A stretch of DNA of 64,000 nt from Microbacterium proteolyticum (lineage in GTDB: Bacteria; Actinomycetota; Actinomycetes; Actinomycetales; Microbacteriaceae). A program made the translations under genes and the position numbers. This document shows, one piece after another, positions 27,005 through 33,886 of the stretch. Under the pieces are notes generated by a model that did no database searches, had not been told where the DNA came from, and worked only from the letters and a program-made list of their open reading frames with translations. How positions within the stretch are numbered: position 1 is the stretch's first letter; every line of letters starts with the position of its first letter. Where the stretch lies: the NCBI RefSeq assembly GCF_014192415.1, contig NZ_JACHXY010000001.1, positions 558,001 to 622,000 of the forward strand, read 5' to 3'.

Positions 27005-28692
27005 TGTCGGGTCTCTTTCGTATCGGTGTCCGGCGGGCGCAGGAACGAGAGGAGGACAGACGCCGGCTCGACGACGTGGGTCGTCCACGCCGCCTCGAGC
27101 GCGGAGCGGGAGCCGATGCGAAGGCTCGCGCGGCCGGCAGCGGGCAACTCGGCGCTCTCGGCGACGTCGACGGCGCCGATGGCGACGGCGTCCACGTCGA
27201 CTCCGCTCACCTCGACGGGCGAGAACGCCGAGAGGGGCGCTGCCCGGGGGCGCAGCGCCGTCGCCCGCGCGGTCCCGGTCGCGACCTGCGCGGAGAGGAT
27301 CCCGCTCGTCGACAGGTCGACCGGGGTGCCGTCGGCCACGGGGAGCGGCGCGGGCGAACCAGCCGTCGACACGAGGAGCACCCGGTCGTCGACCACGACG
27401 AAGCCGGTCGTGCGGACGTCGTCGACCGGGGTGAAGGCCGCCGCGCCGAGGGCGACCGCGGTCACGGACGCCGCCAGCAGGACGAATCGGACGCGCCCCC
27501 TGCCCCGCCTCCAGCACGCCGCGAGCCATCGCGCGACGCGGACACCGACGGCGATCACGACGAACGCTTGAAGGGCGAGGACGAGGAACGCGCCCACCGG
27601 TCCCGTGCCGGCGAGCGCGCGCACCGTCCGTTCGACGGCGAGCCACACGATCACGGCGGGCACCAGGGCGCTGAGCACCCCGAAGGGCACGCTCCATCGA
27701 CGCGGGAACGCCCGAGAGACCGCCGAGCCGCCGAAGAGGACGCGACGCAGGGCGTCCGCGGCGTCGTCCATCGTGCGGGCGCGCAGACGGGGCTCGTCCA
27801 GCGCGCTCATGAGCGCCACGTACCCGTCGAATCGGACGAAGGGGACGAGGTTGACGACGACCACGGTGCCGCACGTGCACGCCACGACGAGCAGCGCCCG
27901 ACGCAGGTCGGAGTCGGGAACGGCGAGCGCCCCCAGGGCTGCGGCCCCGCCGAGGACGGCGTGGACCGCCGGACCCGCCAAGGCGACGGCGACGCGGGAG
28001 GCGCGCGAGGGAAGGCGCCACGCGTCGGTGACGTCGACGAAGAACGCCGGCCCGAGGTACAACAGAATGACCCCGGCTCGCCGCGGCCGTGCACCCGCAT
28101 GCGAAAGCGTCACGCCGTGCGCGGCCTCATGGGCGACGGTCGCGGCGATCATCACCGCCGCGACGAGGACCACGTCGACCAGCGGGAGCGGAGCCGTGAG
28201 CGCGCGCGCCGCCGTCTCGGCCTGCCACAGCAGCGCGACCACACCCAGCACGACCACCGCCGCGAGCGGCCACACCAGCCACCGACGCAGGAGCGGCCGC
28301 AACAACCGAAGCAGACGATCGAAGAGGAGGGGGGCGCGCAGCGTGGCGAGCTGGATCGTCAGCGGCGGCCGGTAGGTCAGGCGCCCGGCGGGACGCCGCT
28401 GCGCACCCTCGAGCAGACCGGCCCGCCGGAACCGCTCCACGAGTGCGGCGAACGCTTCCGGCTCCTGATCGGGGGCGAAGCGCCGGCGCAGGTCGTCGAC
28501 GGCGGCGGCGCCGTCCATCGCACGCAGGGTCGCCGCGACGGTCGAGGACGCCCGCGACACCGGCACGCCGTCGACGCTGACGAGCCAATGCCCGCCGTCG
28601 GCCGCGGGCTCGATGCGCACGGTGTCGGCGAGCCGCGGCGGTACCGCGGCGTGCGGTGCAGGGGCGTGCGGGGGGAGCACATCACGTGACAT
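27001..28692 (-). CDS. mpaP: M50-type membrane zinc protease with N-terminal PqqD/RRE-like domain (daptide leader peptidase candidate)
   Basis: A 563-aa protein. Residues about 25-100 resemble a PqqD-type winged helix (RRE), with HWLVSVDGVPVSRASSTVAA and ALVERFRRAGLL. A membrane region follows. The zinc motif HEAAH is at residues 188-192 and the second M50 motif, NLVPFVRFDG, at 281-290. Further helices lead to a C-terminal domain with one hydrophobic segment and a beta-rich tail. The start is ATG at 28692 after GGAGG, overlapping the methyltransferase end; a codon at 28713 has no ribosome site. It probably removes the leader at the membrane before export, as proposed for MpaP in daptide clusters. 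Confidence 0.88.
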   Translation of the reverse strand: MSRDVLPPHAPAPHAAVPPRLADTVRIEPAADGGHWLVSVDGVPVSRASSTVAATLRAMDGAAAVDDLRRRFAPDQEPEAFAALVERFRRAGLLEGAQRRPAGRLTYRPPLTIQLATLRAPLLFDRLLRLLRPLLRRWLVWPLAAVVVLGVVALLWQAETAARALTAPLPLVDVVLVAAVMIAATVAHEAAHGVTLSHAGARPRRAGVILLYLGPAFFVDVTDAWRLPSRASRVAVALAGPAVHAVLGGAAALGALAVPDSDLRRALLVVACTCGTVVVVNLVPFVRFDGYVALMSALDEPRLRARTMDDAADALRRVLFGGSAVSRAFPRRWSVPFGVLSALVPAVIVWLAVERTVRALAGTGPVGAFLVLALQAFVVIAVGVRVARWLAACWRRGRGRVRFVLLAASVTAVALGAAAFTPVDDVRTTGFVVVDDRVLLVSTAGSPAPLPVADGTPVDLSTSGILSAQVATGTARATALRPRAAPLSAFSPVEVSGVDVDAVAIGAVDVAESAELPAAGRASLRIGSRSALEAAWTTHVVEPASVLLSFLRPPDTDTKETRQ

Positions 28693-29503
28693 CGGCGCCT
28701 CCGTCGTCGGCACGGGTGTGCAGCAGCACCATGCCCTCGCCCGGGACGGCCCCGTTCGTGCGCACCGGGATCGCCGCAGGCCGGGCGAATCCGGCTTCCC
28801 GCAGCTCGGCGGACACCGTCGCCGCGTCGAGGAGCTGCAGACGCGTGGTCAATACGCGCACGGGGCCGGGTGACGCGGGCAGCGGGAGCGGCATCCAGTT
28901 GACGATGCGTGCTGCGCCGCCCGCCTCGACCTGCTGGGATTGCAGATAGGCCTTGCGTCCGCGTGCCGTCTCGACGGCGATCTCCTGATCGGCGGAAGCG
29001 CGTAGCCGGGTGACCGCGACGGGCCCCGCGACCGAGAGCAGCACGCTCCCAGTGGGAGCGAGGTGCCGACGGACGGCGGCGTAGAGGCGTCGACGGTCCG
29101 CTCCGCCGAGCAGCGTGATGGAGGTCGCGCCGAGCACGACGAGATCGAAGACTCGCTCGAGATCGAACGCGCACATGTCGGCGACGACGAACGTGCAGGG
29201 CGCCTGCGGGGGGACGGCGTCGCGCAGCCGTGCGAGCATGTCGGCCGAGAGGTCGAGGGCGGTGACGCGCGCGCCGGACCGCAGCAGCGGGACGGTGAGC
29301 CGACCGGTCCCGGCGGCGAGGTCGAGCACCTCGGGACCGCTGCGGCGCGCGACGGCGAGCACCTCACGGATCTCGGATCGGTCCGGCCCGACGAGATCGT
29401 CGTAGAACCGTGCGCCGTCGCCGGCGTACACGTCGCTCGGGTCGGCGACGCATCCGGCTTCCGCCAGGCGGTGGCGCACGGAGTCGGTCAGCGGTGCGGT
29501 CAT
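28682..29503 (-). CDS. mpaM: SAM-dependent methyltransferase (daptide N,N-dimethylation candidate)
   Basis: A 273-aa class I methyltransferase. Motif I, VLDLAAGTGRLTVPLL, starts near residue 59. The acidic motif II is VTALDLSADMLARL. Motif III/IV is FDLVVLGATSITLL. The ATG at 29503 follows AGGAG; the longer frame from 29734 reads through the third precursor and is artefactual. In the described daptide pathway this enzyme dimethylates the new C-terminal amine left after oxidative decarboxylation and transamination of threonine. Position right after the precursors supports that role. Confidence 0.9.
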   Translation of the reverse strand: MTAPLTDSVRHRLAEAGCVADPSDVYAGDGARFYDDLVGPDRSEIREVLAVARRSGPEVLDLAAGTGRLTVPLLRSGARVTALDLSADMLARLRDAVPPQAPCTFVVADMCAFDLERVFDLVVLGATSITLLGGADRRRLYAAVRRHLAPTGSVLLSVAGPVAVTRLRASADQEIAVETARGRKAYLQSQQVEAGGAARIVNWMPLPLPASPGPVRVLTTRLQLLDAATVSAELREAGFARPAAIPVRTNGAVPGEGMVLLHTRADDGGADVT

Positions 29504-29534
29504 GGCTCCTCGTGGGGTGTAGCGGTGGACCGTC

Positions 29535-29565
29535 GAGGGGGACACGCGGGCGGCGTCTCCCCCTC
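29535..29565 (-). promoter_or_regulatory. Hairpin after the last precursor gene (possible attenuator)
   Basis: GAGGGGGACACGC and GCGTCTCCCCCTC arms with one mismatch, in the gap between the third precursor and the methyltransferase. It could terminate part of transcription or protect the precursor mRNA 3' end. Confidence 0.6.
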
Positions 29566-29573
29566 GGCGGCGT

Positions 29574-29696
29574 TCAGGTTGCGATGGCGACCGTCGCGGC
29601 GGCGATGGCGATGATGTAGCTGGCGTGCTCCCACCACTCCATCGGCGCGTCGAGGGCGTCGAGTTCCTCGAAGCCCAGAGCGAGATCGTTCGGCAT
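29574..29696 (-). CDS. mpaA3: Daptide-type precursor peptide 3
   Basis: A 40-aa peptide on the minus strand. The leader begins MPNDLALG and contains the shared FEELDALDAP motif (residues 9-18). The core starts near MEWWEHASY and continues as a hydrophobic helix-forming stretch ending ATVAIAT. It has no Cys. Thr is the last residue, as required for conversion to the dimethyl-diaminopropane C-terminus in daptides. A perfect AGGAGGTGA site lies six bases before the ATG. Confidence 0.9.
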   Translation of the reverse strand: MPNDLALGFEELDALDAPMEWWEHASYIIAIAAATVAIAT

Positions 29697-29725
29697 GTGT
29701 CACCTCCTCGGTGCGGTAGAGGAAG

Positions 29726-29747
29726 GGATGCCACGGTCGCGGCATCC
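29726..29747 (-). promoter_or_regulatory. GGATGCC hairpin between precursors 2 and 3
   Basis: GGATGCC (29726-29732) and GGCATCC (29741-29747) with an eight-base loop. It may tune relative precursor levels or be a spacer element. Confidence 0.45.
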
Positions 29748-29758
29748 GTCGCGAGTTC

Positions 29759-29887
29759 TCAGGTGGCGGAAAGGGCGATGAGCCCGAGGGCCACGCCGTA
29801 GCTGAAGCCGCGGAACCAATCCCATCCGTCGTCAGGGGCGTCCATCGAGTCGAGCTCGACGAACTCCAGGGTGGAAGTCATGTGCAT
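29759..29887 (-). CDS. mpaA2: Daptide-type precursor peptide 2
   Basis: A 42-aa peptide if read from the first ATG (MHMTSTLEF) or 40 aa from the second ATG at 29881; the AGGAGGTGA site is four and ten bases away respectively. The leader motif is FVELDSMDAP. The core region has DDGWDWFRGFSYG and the C-terminus LGLIALSAT. No Cys; the terminal residue is Thr. The more diverged, Trp/Phe-rich core suggests a distinct product from the same enzymes. Confidence 0.9.
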   Translation of the reverse strand: MHMTSTLEFVELDSMDAPDDGWDWFRGFSYGVALGLIALSAT

Positions 29888-29927
29888 GTCACCTCCTCGA
29901 AGGTCGTGGGGTCGACCGGTTCGACCC

Positions 29928-30065
29928 TCACGTGGCGATAGCGACGCCGATACCGACGACGGCGAGTCCGCCCAGGACGCCCTGATAGAAGCTCTCCCAG
30001 CTCGGGGTCTCCAGGGCGTCGAGCTCCTCGAACTGCAGCTGCGGCGAAAGAGCGAGAGACGTCAT
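29928..30065 (-). CDS. mpaA1: Daptide-type precursor peptide 1
   Basis: A 45-aa peptide. Leader MTSLALSPQLQ plus the FEELDALETP motif; core PSWESFYQGV, then a Gly/Val/Ile-rich helix ending GVAIAT. The ATG overlaps the stop of the oxidative-decarboxylase gene (ATGA) yet also has its own AGGAGGTGA nine bases upstream. All three precursors share FxELDxx(D/E)xP, a Trp shortly after it, a hydrophobic core and terminal Ala-Thr. This is the daptide precursor pattern. Confidence 0.9.
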   Translation of the reverse strand: MTSLALSPQLQFEELDALETPSWESFYQGVLGGLAVVGIGVAIAT

Positions 30066-31276
30066 GTGTGGTCACCTCCTCTCGATCTCATCGGGATGGT
30101 CTCCGGGGGCGAGTCGTGACGCGTCGACGCACGCGGGGTCGGAGCCCACCGGGCCCCCTCGAGCACCGCGCGCACGTCGGGCGCCGTTATCCCGGGCAGA
30201 GCGGGTGCCCGCCCGCCCCACCACCGCTCCACGCGGACCGCCATCGACGTCAGGGCGTCCGGGTCGGGTCGGGTCGCGAGAGGGAGCGCCCATCGCGTGA
30301 CCAGAGCATCGATGCCGGCCGACGGAGCCGTCGGGAGCCGCGTCTCGCGGACCACCTCGCGCCAGAACGCCTTCAACGGCCGCGACGCTCCCCAGCGGGG
30401 GTCGCCGTCCTCGATGCATCGCCACACGCCGGCGACGATCGACGCCGTCGCGCGCATCTTCGTCGTGCGGGCGACGAAGGACACCTCGTTGGCGAGGTAC
30501 CAGTGACGTGGGCTGAAGGACGCGCGCCCGCGCAAGGCCGCCGTGCGCTGCGTGGCCGCGCTCCAGCGCGCGACCCTCAGCCGCGCCGCGGGTGACAGGG
30601 GTCCGTCGCCGAGCCCGATAAGGGCACGGCCGATCGCGACGGCGTGCGCGTGCGCCCGGGGGTGCGCACGTTCCGCCGTGCTGGCACCGGCCAAACGCAG
30701 GAGCGCTTCGAGGCATCCCGTCCGGACCTGCACTCCCGCGAGCGTGGTGTAGTGATCGGCGTCCAGTACGGCGTGGCGCGGGCGAAGGCTTTCGCCGACG
30801 ATCAAGCGCTGCCCGTGATCCGTGCGGACGATCGCGACGGCGTTCGTCTCGGCGGACGTGCCGACGGTGGTGGGAACGGCGATGACGTCGATCGCTGCGA
30901 CGTCGGGGGGCGGCAGCGGCACGACCGCGACACGCTCCGACCGATCGAGCGCCCACCTGAGCGTGCGGGGCGACGCGATACCGACCGCGGCGACCGCCGC
31001 CGTGTCGATCGTCGTGCCCCCTCCCACCGCGACGACCGTCTCGACCCGGGCGTCCCGAAGGCGTGCAGAGATGGCGGCGACGGCCGAGGCGTCGACGCGG
31101 GCGGTGTCGAGGGCGACGACGACCGCAGGATGCGCGACGGCGTCGGCCAGATGCGCGAGCCGCGCGTCGACCACGACAGCCGTCCGACGTCCCGCCGTCA
31201 CCGCCGCGCATACCGAACGGGCGACGGAGAACCCGGCGACGAGCGTCGAGCGTCGCGGGTGCACGATTGCGCTCAC
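30062..31276 (-). CDS. mpaC: Iron-containing alcohol dehydrogenase-like protein (daptide oxidative decarboxylase candidate)
   Basis: A 404-aa member of the Fe-ADH/dehydroquinate-synthase-like superfamily. NAD-binding GGGTTID is at residues 85-91, and the family motif PTTVGTSAE at 135-143. The usual metal-ligand segment (D-x3-H followed by two later His) is not clear: the aligned region reads GVQVRTGCLEALL, without the Asp/His pair. In daptides this protein oxidises and decarboxylates the C-terminal Thr to an aminoketone with help from the RRE accessory protein. GTG start overlapping the aminotransferase stop (GTGA). Assignment rests on family plus cluster context. Confidence 0.88.
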   Translation of the reverse strand: MSAIVHPRRSTLVAGFSVARSVCAAVTAGRRTAVVVDARLAHLADAVAHPAVVVALDTARVDASAVAAISARLRDARVETVVAVGGGTTIDTAAVAAVGIASPRTLRWALDRSERVAVVPLPPPDVAAIDVIAVPTTVGTSAETNAVAIVRTDHGQRLIVGESLRPRHAVLDADHYTTLAGVQVRTGCLEALLRLAGASTAERAHPRAHAHAVAIGRALIGLGDGPLSPAARLRVARWSAATQRTAALRGRASFSPRHWYLANEVSFVARTTKMRATASIVAGVWRCIEDGDPRWGASRPLKAFWREVVRETRLPTAPSAGIDALVTRWALPLATRPDPDALTSMAVRVERWWGGRAPALPGITAPDVRAVLEGARWAPTPRASTRHDSPPETIPMRSRGGDHT

Positions 31277-32523
31277 GACCACCGCTCCGCCATTCGGGCA
31301 AGGCCCACCCGGATCGCCGCGTCGAGTTCCGCGAAGTCGGCGTCGGTGTAACCGTAGGCGGGGAGGAGCTGGATGCCGTCGACCCCCGGATGCACGATCG
31401 CCCCGGCCGTGTGGATTGCGGCCACCAGCTCGGCGACGCGCGCAGCGGGCAAGCGGGGCTCGACAGGGTCCGCCAGCGCCAGGCCGAGGAAGGCGCCGCG
31501 ACCCCGGACCTCGATGGCGAGACCGTCGCGCAGGAGGCCGTCGGCGAGCGCCCGGACCCCCGCGCTCACGCGGGCGATGGCATCCCGCATCCCGCACCCG
31601 CGGAACTCCTCCGCGACCGCGCTGACGGCAGCGGCGCACGTCGGCGTCCCGGCCTGGGTCTCGCCGTGCACGAACACGGCGCCGCGGTCGGCGAACTCCG
31701 CCGCGACGCGCGCACCGACGAGCACCGCCGCGGCTCCGACCGCTCCGTTGGTGAGGGCCTTGGACAGCACCAGCAGGTCGGGCGAACGCGTCCACTCCCT
31801 TGAGGCGAAGAGCGGCCCGGTGCGACCGAATCCCGTCGCGACCTCATCGGCGACGAGCAGGAAGCCGTGCTCGTCGCGGAGGTCCAGAACCGTCTCGACG
31901 AACGCTCTCGAAAGCGGGTGAGCGCCGGTGCCGAGCACCGGCTCGACGACGACGGCGGCCACGCGGGGCCCCTCGCGTCGCAGCAGCGCCCTGAGCTCCG
32001 CACCCTCGTCGCGATGGTCGACGTGACGCACCGTGCGCCGGTCGAGTGCGTACGCACCCTGGCCGAGGGCGTCGCCGCTGAGCGCGTGGCTGCCGTACAT
32101 CGTGCCGTGGTAGCTGCTGCGCAGGCCCACGACGAGCGTGCGCGCACCCTCGCCGCGCTCCCCCTGGTACTGCCTGACGAGCTTCATCACCGCGTCATTG
32201 GCCGCACCGCCCGACGTCGAGAAGATCACGCGGCGGTACGACTCGCGCCCCGTCAGGTCGAGCAGGGCGTCCGCAGCCTCGAGCGCGGGGCGGTGAACGG
32301 TCCGGAAGAGCGTGAGGTACGACGCGTCGCGCAGCGCTTTCGCGATCGCATCCGCGACGCCTTCGTGGCCGTAGCCGAGGGGCACGTTCCACAGGCCGCT
32401 CGTCGCGCATAGGCGCTCCGACCCGTCGGCGTAGCGGATGCGGTGGCCGCGCGCCGAGACGGCGATCCGATCGGCGCCGAATCTCGCATCGGCGCGCACC
32501 AGGGCCGGCCAGACGGGACTCAC
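31273..32523 (-). CDS. mpaD: Class III PLP-dependent aminotransferase (daptide C-terminal transaminase candidate)
   Basis: A 416-aa fold-type I PLP enzyme. Residues: GGAANDAVMKLVRQY at the phosphate-binding turn, VVGLRSSYHGTMYGSHALSG, VVVEPVLGTG, the PLP Asp in LLVADEVATGFGRTG (residue 226) and the PLP lysine in LSKALTNG (K255). In the daptide route it aminates the ketone made from the decarboxylated C-terminal Thr, giving a second amine terminus. The GTG start overlaps the accessory-protein stop. The longer frame from 32679 is out-of-frame tail of the upstream gene. Confidence 0.92.
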   Translation of the reverse strand: MSPVWPALVRADARFGADRIAVSARGHRIRYADGSERLCATSGLWNVPLGYGHEGVADAIAKALRDASYLTLFRTVHRPALEAADALLDLTGRESYRRVIFSTSGGAANDAVMKLVRQYQGERGEGARTLVVGLRSSYHGTMYGSHALSGDALGQGAYALDRRTVRHVDHRDEGAELRALLRREGPRVAAVVVEPVLGTGAHPLSRAFVETVLDLRDEHGFLLVADEVATGFGRTGPLFASREWTRSPDLLVLSKALTNGAVGAAAVLVGARVAAEFADRGAVFVHGETQAGTPTCAAAVSAVAEEFRGCGMRDAIARVSAGVRALADGLLRDGLAIEVRGRGAFLGLALADPVEPRLPAARVAELVAAIHTAGAIVHPGVDGIQLLPAYGYTDADFAELDAAIRVGLARMAERWS

Positions 32524-33629
32524 GCGTTTCCTTTGACGACGACGGGCGCCGAGGGACCGGGCCCCGATGCCCTCGGCCCGGGAACCGGTGACGACGATAC
32601 TTCGCGCGCGGAGCGGGCGAACCGGGATGCCAGGGGTACGCCGGCACGGACTCCGAGACGCTCCGCGGCCTCGGCGCACAAGTGCGCGGCGGACGTCGCG
32701 GATATCCGCTTCATCCGCGCGAGACGCTGCGCGGCACTGTCGGGATCGCTGGAGGTCTGCAGGATCGCCACGACCGCGGCGGTCGTGTCGGAGAGGCGCT
32801 GCCGTCGACGGGTGCGCAGGTCGGCGAGGAGCACTCCCGCCGCCGTCTCCACGAGGAAGGCGTCCTCTGGCCGGGGCCGCGCGTCACCCTCCGACTCCGC
32901 GTCCGCAGACCATCCGAACCCGTCGACCCGCCCCTCACCGGGTCGGATCCCGAGCACGCCCCACACCTCTGCGGCACGCAGGTAGCGCGCGAGCCACGGC
33001 CGGGAGGCGAGTCCGTCGACGAGGACGGGTTCAGCGACGACGTCCGTCAGGGCCGTCCACCGCGGGCGGGCGGCCCACAGGTCGTCGACGGCGGTGTCGA
33101 CGGAGCCGAGGTGCTCGCCCTGGGCGCCCGCGGTGATGCGACCATCGGCGTGGATGTGGAGAGCATTCGGCGGGGCGACGTCGAACGGTGCGTCGACCGC
33201 GTCGGCATCAGCGAGCCGCAGTCTCGGGTCGACGAGCGGGCCGGCGAAGACGCCCGCGTCTCGAGCGAGGTCGGCGTCGTCGAGGAAAGCGCGCCATCCG
33301 TCGAGGTCGAAGAAGCGCATGGCGGTGGGACCCACGAGCTCGACGTAGGCCGCCGAGGCGTAGTGCTGCAGCTCGACCGTGTGACCGGCGACGTGGAGCG
33401 TGTCGCCGATGTCGTCGAACGCTCCCCGGTAGCCGATGACCCGCGCCGCCGTCTCAACCGGGCGGGCATCGGGGACGAGCAGGACGTCGTCCGCGCCGAG
33501 CGCGACCGCGACCCGACCGGCGGGCGCGCCCGGAGCACAGAAGACCGCACGCCGGAAGGACCGGTGTCGCCCCGTGATCCATTCCACGACGAGGCGCGCG
33601 TCGCGCTCGTCGACCGCTCCTCCGGTCAC
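32520..33629 (-). CDS. mpaB: RRE-containing accessory protein (daptide MpaB type)
   Basis: A 369-aa protein, first gene of the RiPP operon. Residues 1-250 are of unknown fold, with no catalytic motif I recognise. Residues about 255-330 look like a winged-helix RRE: EDAFLVETAAGVLLADL, three beta-like strands, then helices through AHLCAEAAERLGV. The tail is Pro/Ser-rich. The GTG at 33629 follows GGGGAGGTG; the longer frame from 33716 has no ribosome site. In the described class the C-terminal RRE binds the leader and delivers it to the oxidative decarboxylase. Confidence 0.83.
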   Translation of the reverse strand: MTGGAVDERDARLVVEWITGRHRSFRRAVFCAPGAPAGRVAVALGADDVLLVPDARPVETAARVIGYRGAFDDIGDTLHVAGHTVELQHYASAAYVELVGPTAMRFFDLDGWRAFLDDADLARDAGVFAGPLVDPRLRLADADAVDAPFDVAPPNALHIHADGRITAGAQGEHLGSVDTAVDDLWAARPRWTALTDVVAEPVLVDGLASRPWLARYLRAAEVWGVLGIRPGEGRVDGFGWSADAESEGDARPRPEDAFLVETAAGVLLADLRTRRRQRLSDTTAAVVAILQTSSDPDSAAQRLARMKRISATSAAHLCAEAAERLGVRAGVPLASRFARSAREVSSSPVPGPRASGPGPSAPVVVKGNA

Positions 33630-33706
33630 AAGACACCTCCCCTCGCCGCAGCTCCGCGCTCGTCCGGAGTGCGGAGGTCCCCGCTGAGACAGAGGACTGA
33701 GAAGAA

Positions 33707-33716
33707 ATGTATACAT
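33707..33716. promoter_or_regulatory. Palindrome in the RiPP operon promoter region
   Basis: ATGTATACAT, a perfect 10-base palindrome in an AT-rich island about 80 bases upstream of the operon start. On the minus strand TGTATACAT could serve as an extended -10. No regulator gene lies in the cluster. Confidence 0.45.
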
Positions 33717-33832
33717 GCCTCATGGGCGGCGCGCGGTGAGGAGTTCCGATTCACCCGGTCGCCCGGAAGCGATCACCTCAGCAGCCCGGCGGGCCGCTCG
33801 TCGGCACGCGGGCGCCACGCCATCACGGCCGA

Positions 33833-33874
33833 GGGATGCCACGTACACCGGGCGGCGCAGGGACGTGGCATCCC
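33833..33874 (-). terminator. Terminator of the ABC exporter operon
   Basis: GGGATGCCACGT (33833-33844) and ACGTGGCATCCC (33863-33874), perfect 12-base arms, 12 bases past the exporter stop. Confidence 0.8.
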
Positions 33875-33886
33875 CTGGAGGCGAGG

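Noticed and set aside
28682..29734. Longer methyltransferase start at 29734
   Set aside because: The extra 77 codons read out of frame through precursor 3; ATG 29503 has AGGAG and begins the conserved domain.
24790..33629. Lanthipeptide or lipolanthine (microvionin-like) cluster
   Set aside because: No LanM/LanKC-type cyclase, no decarboxylase of the LanD flavoprotein type, and the precursors have no Cys; the gene set fits daptides.
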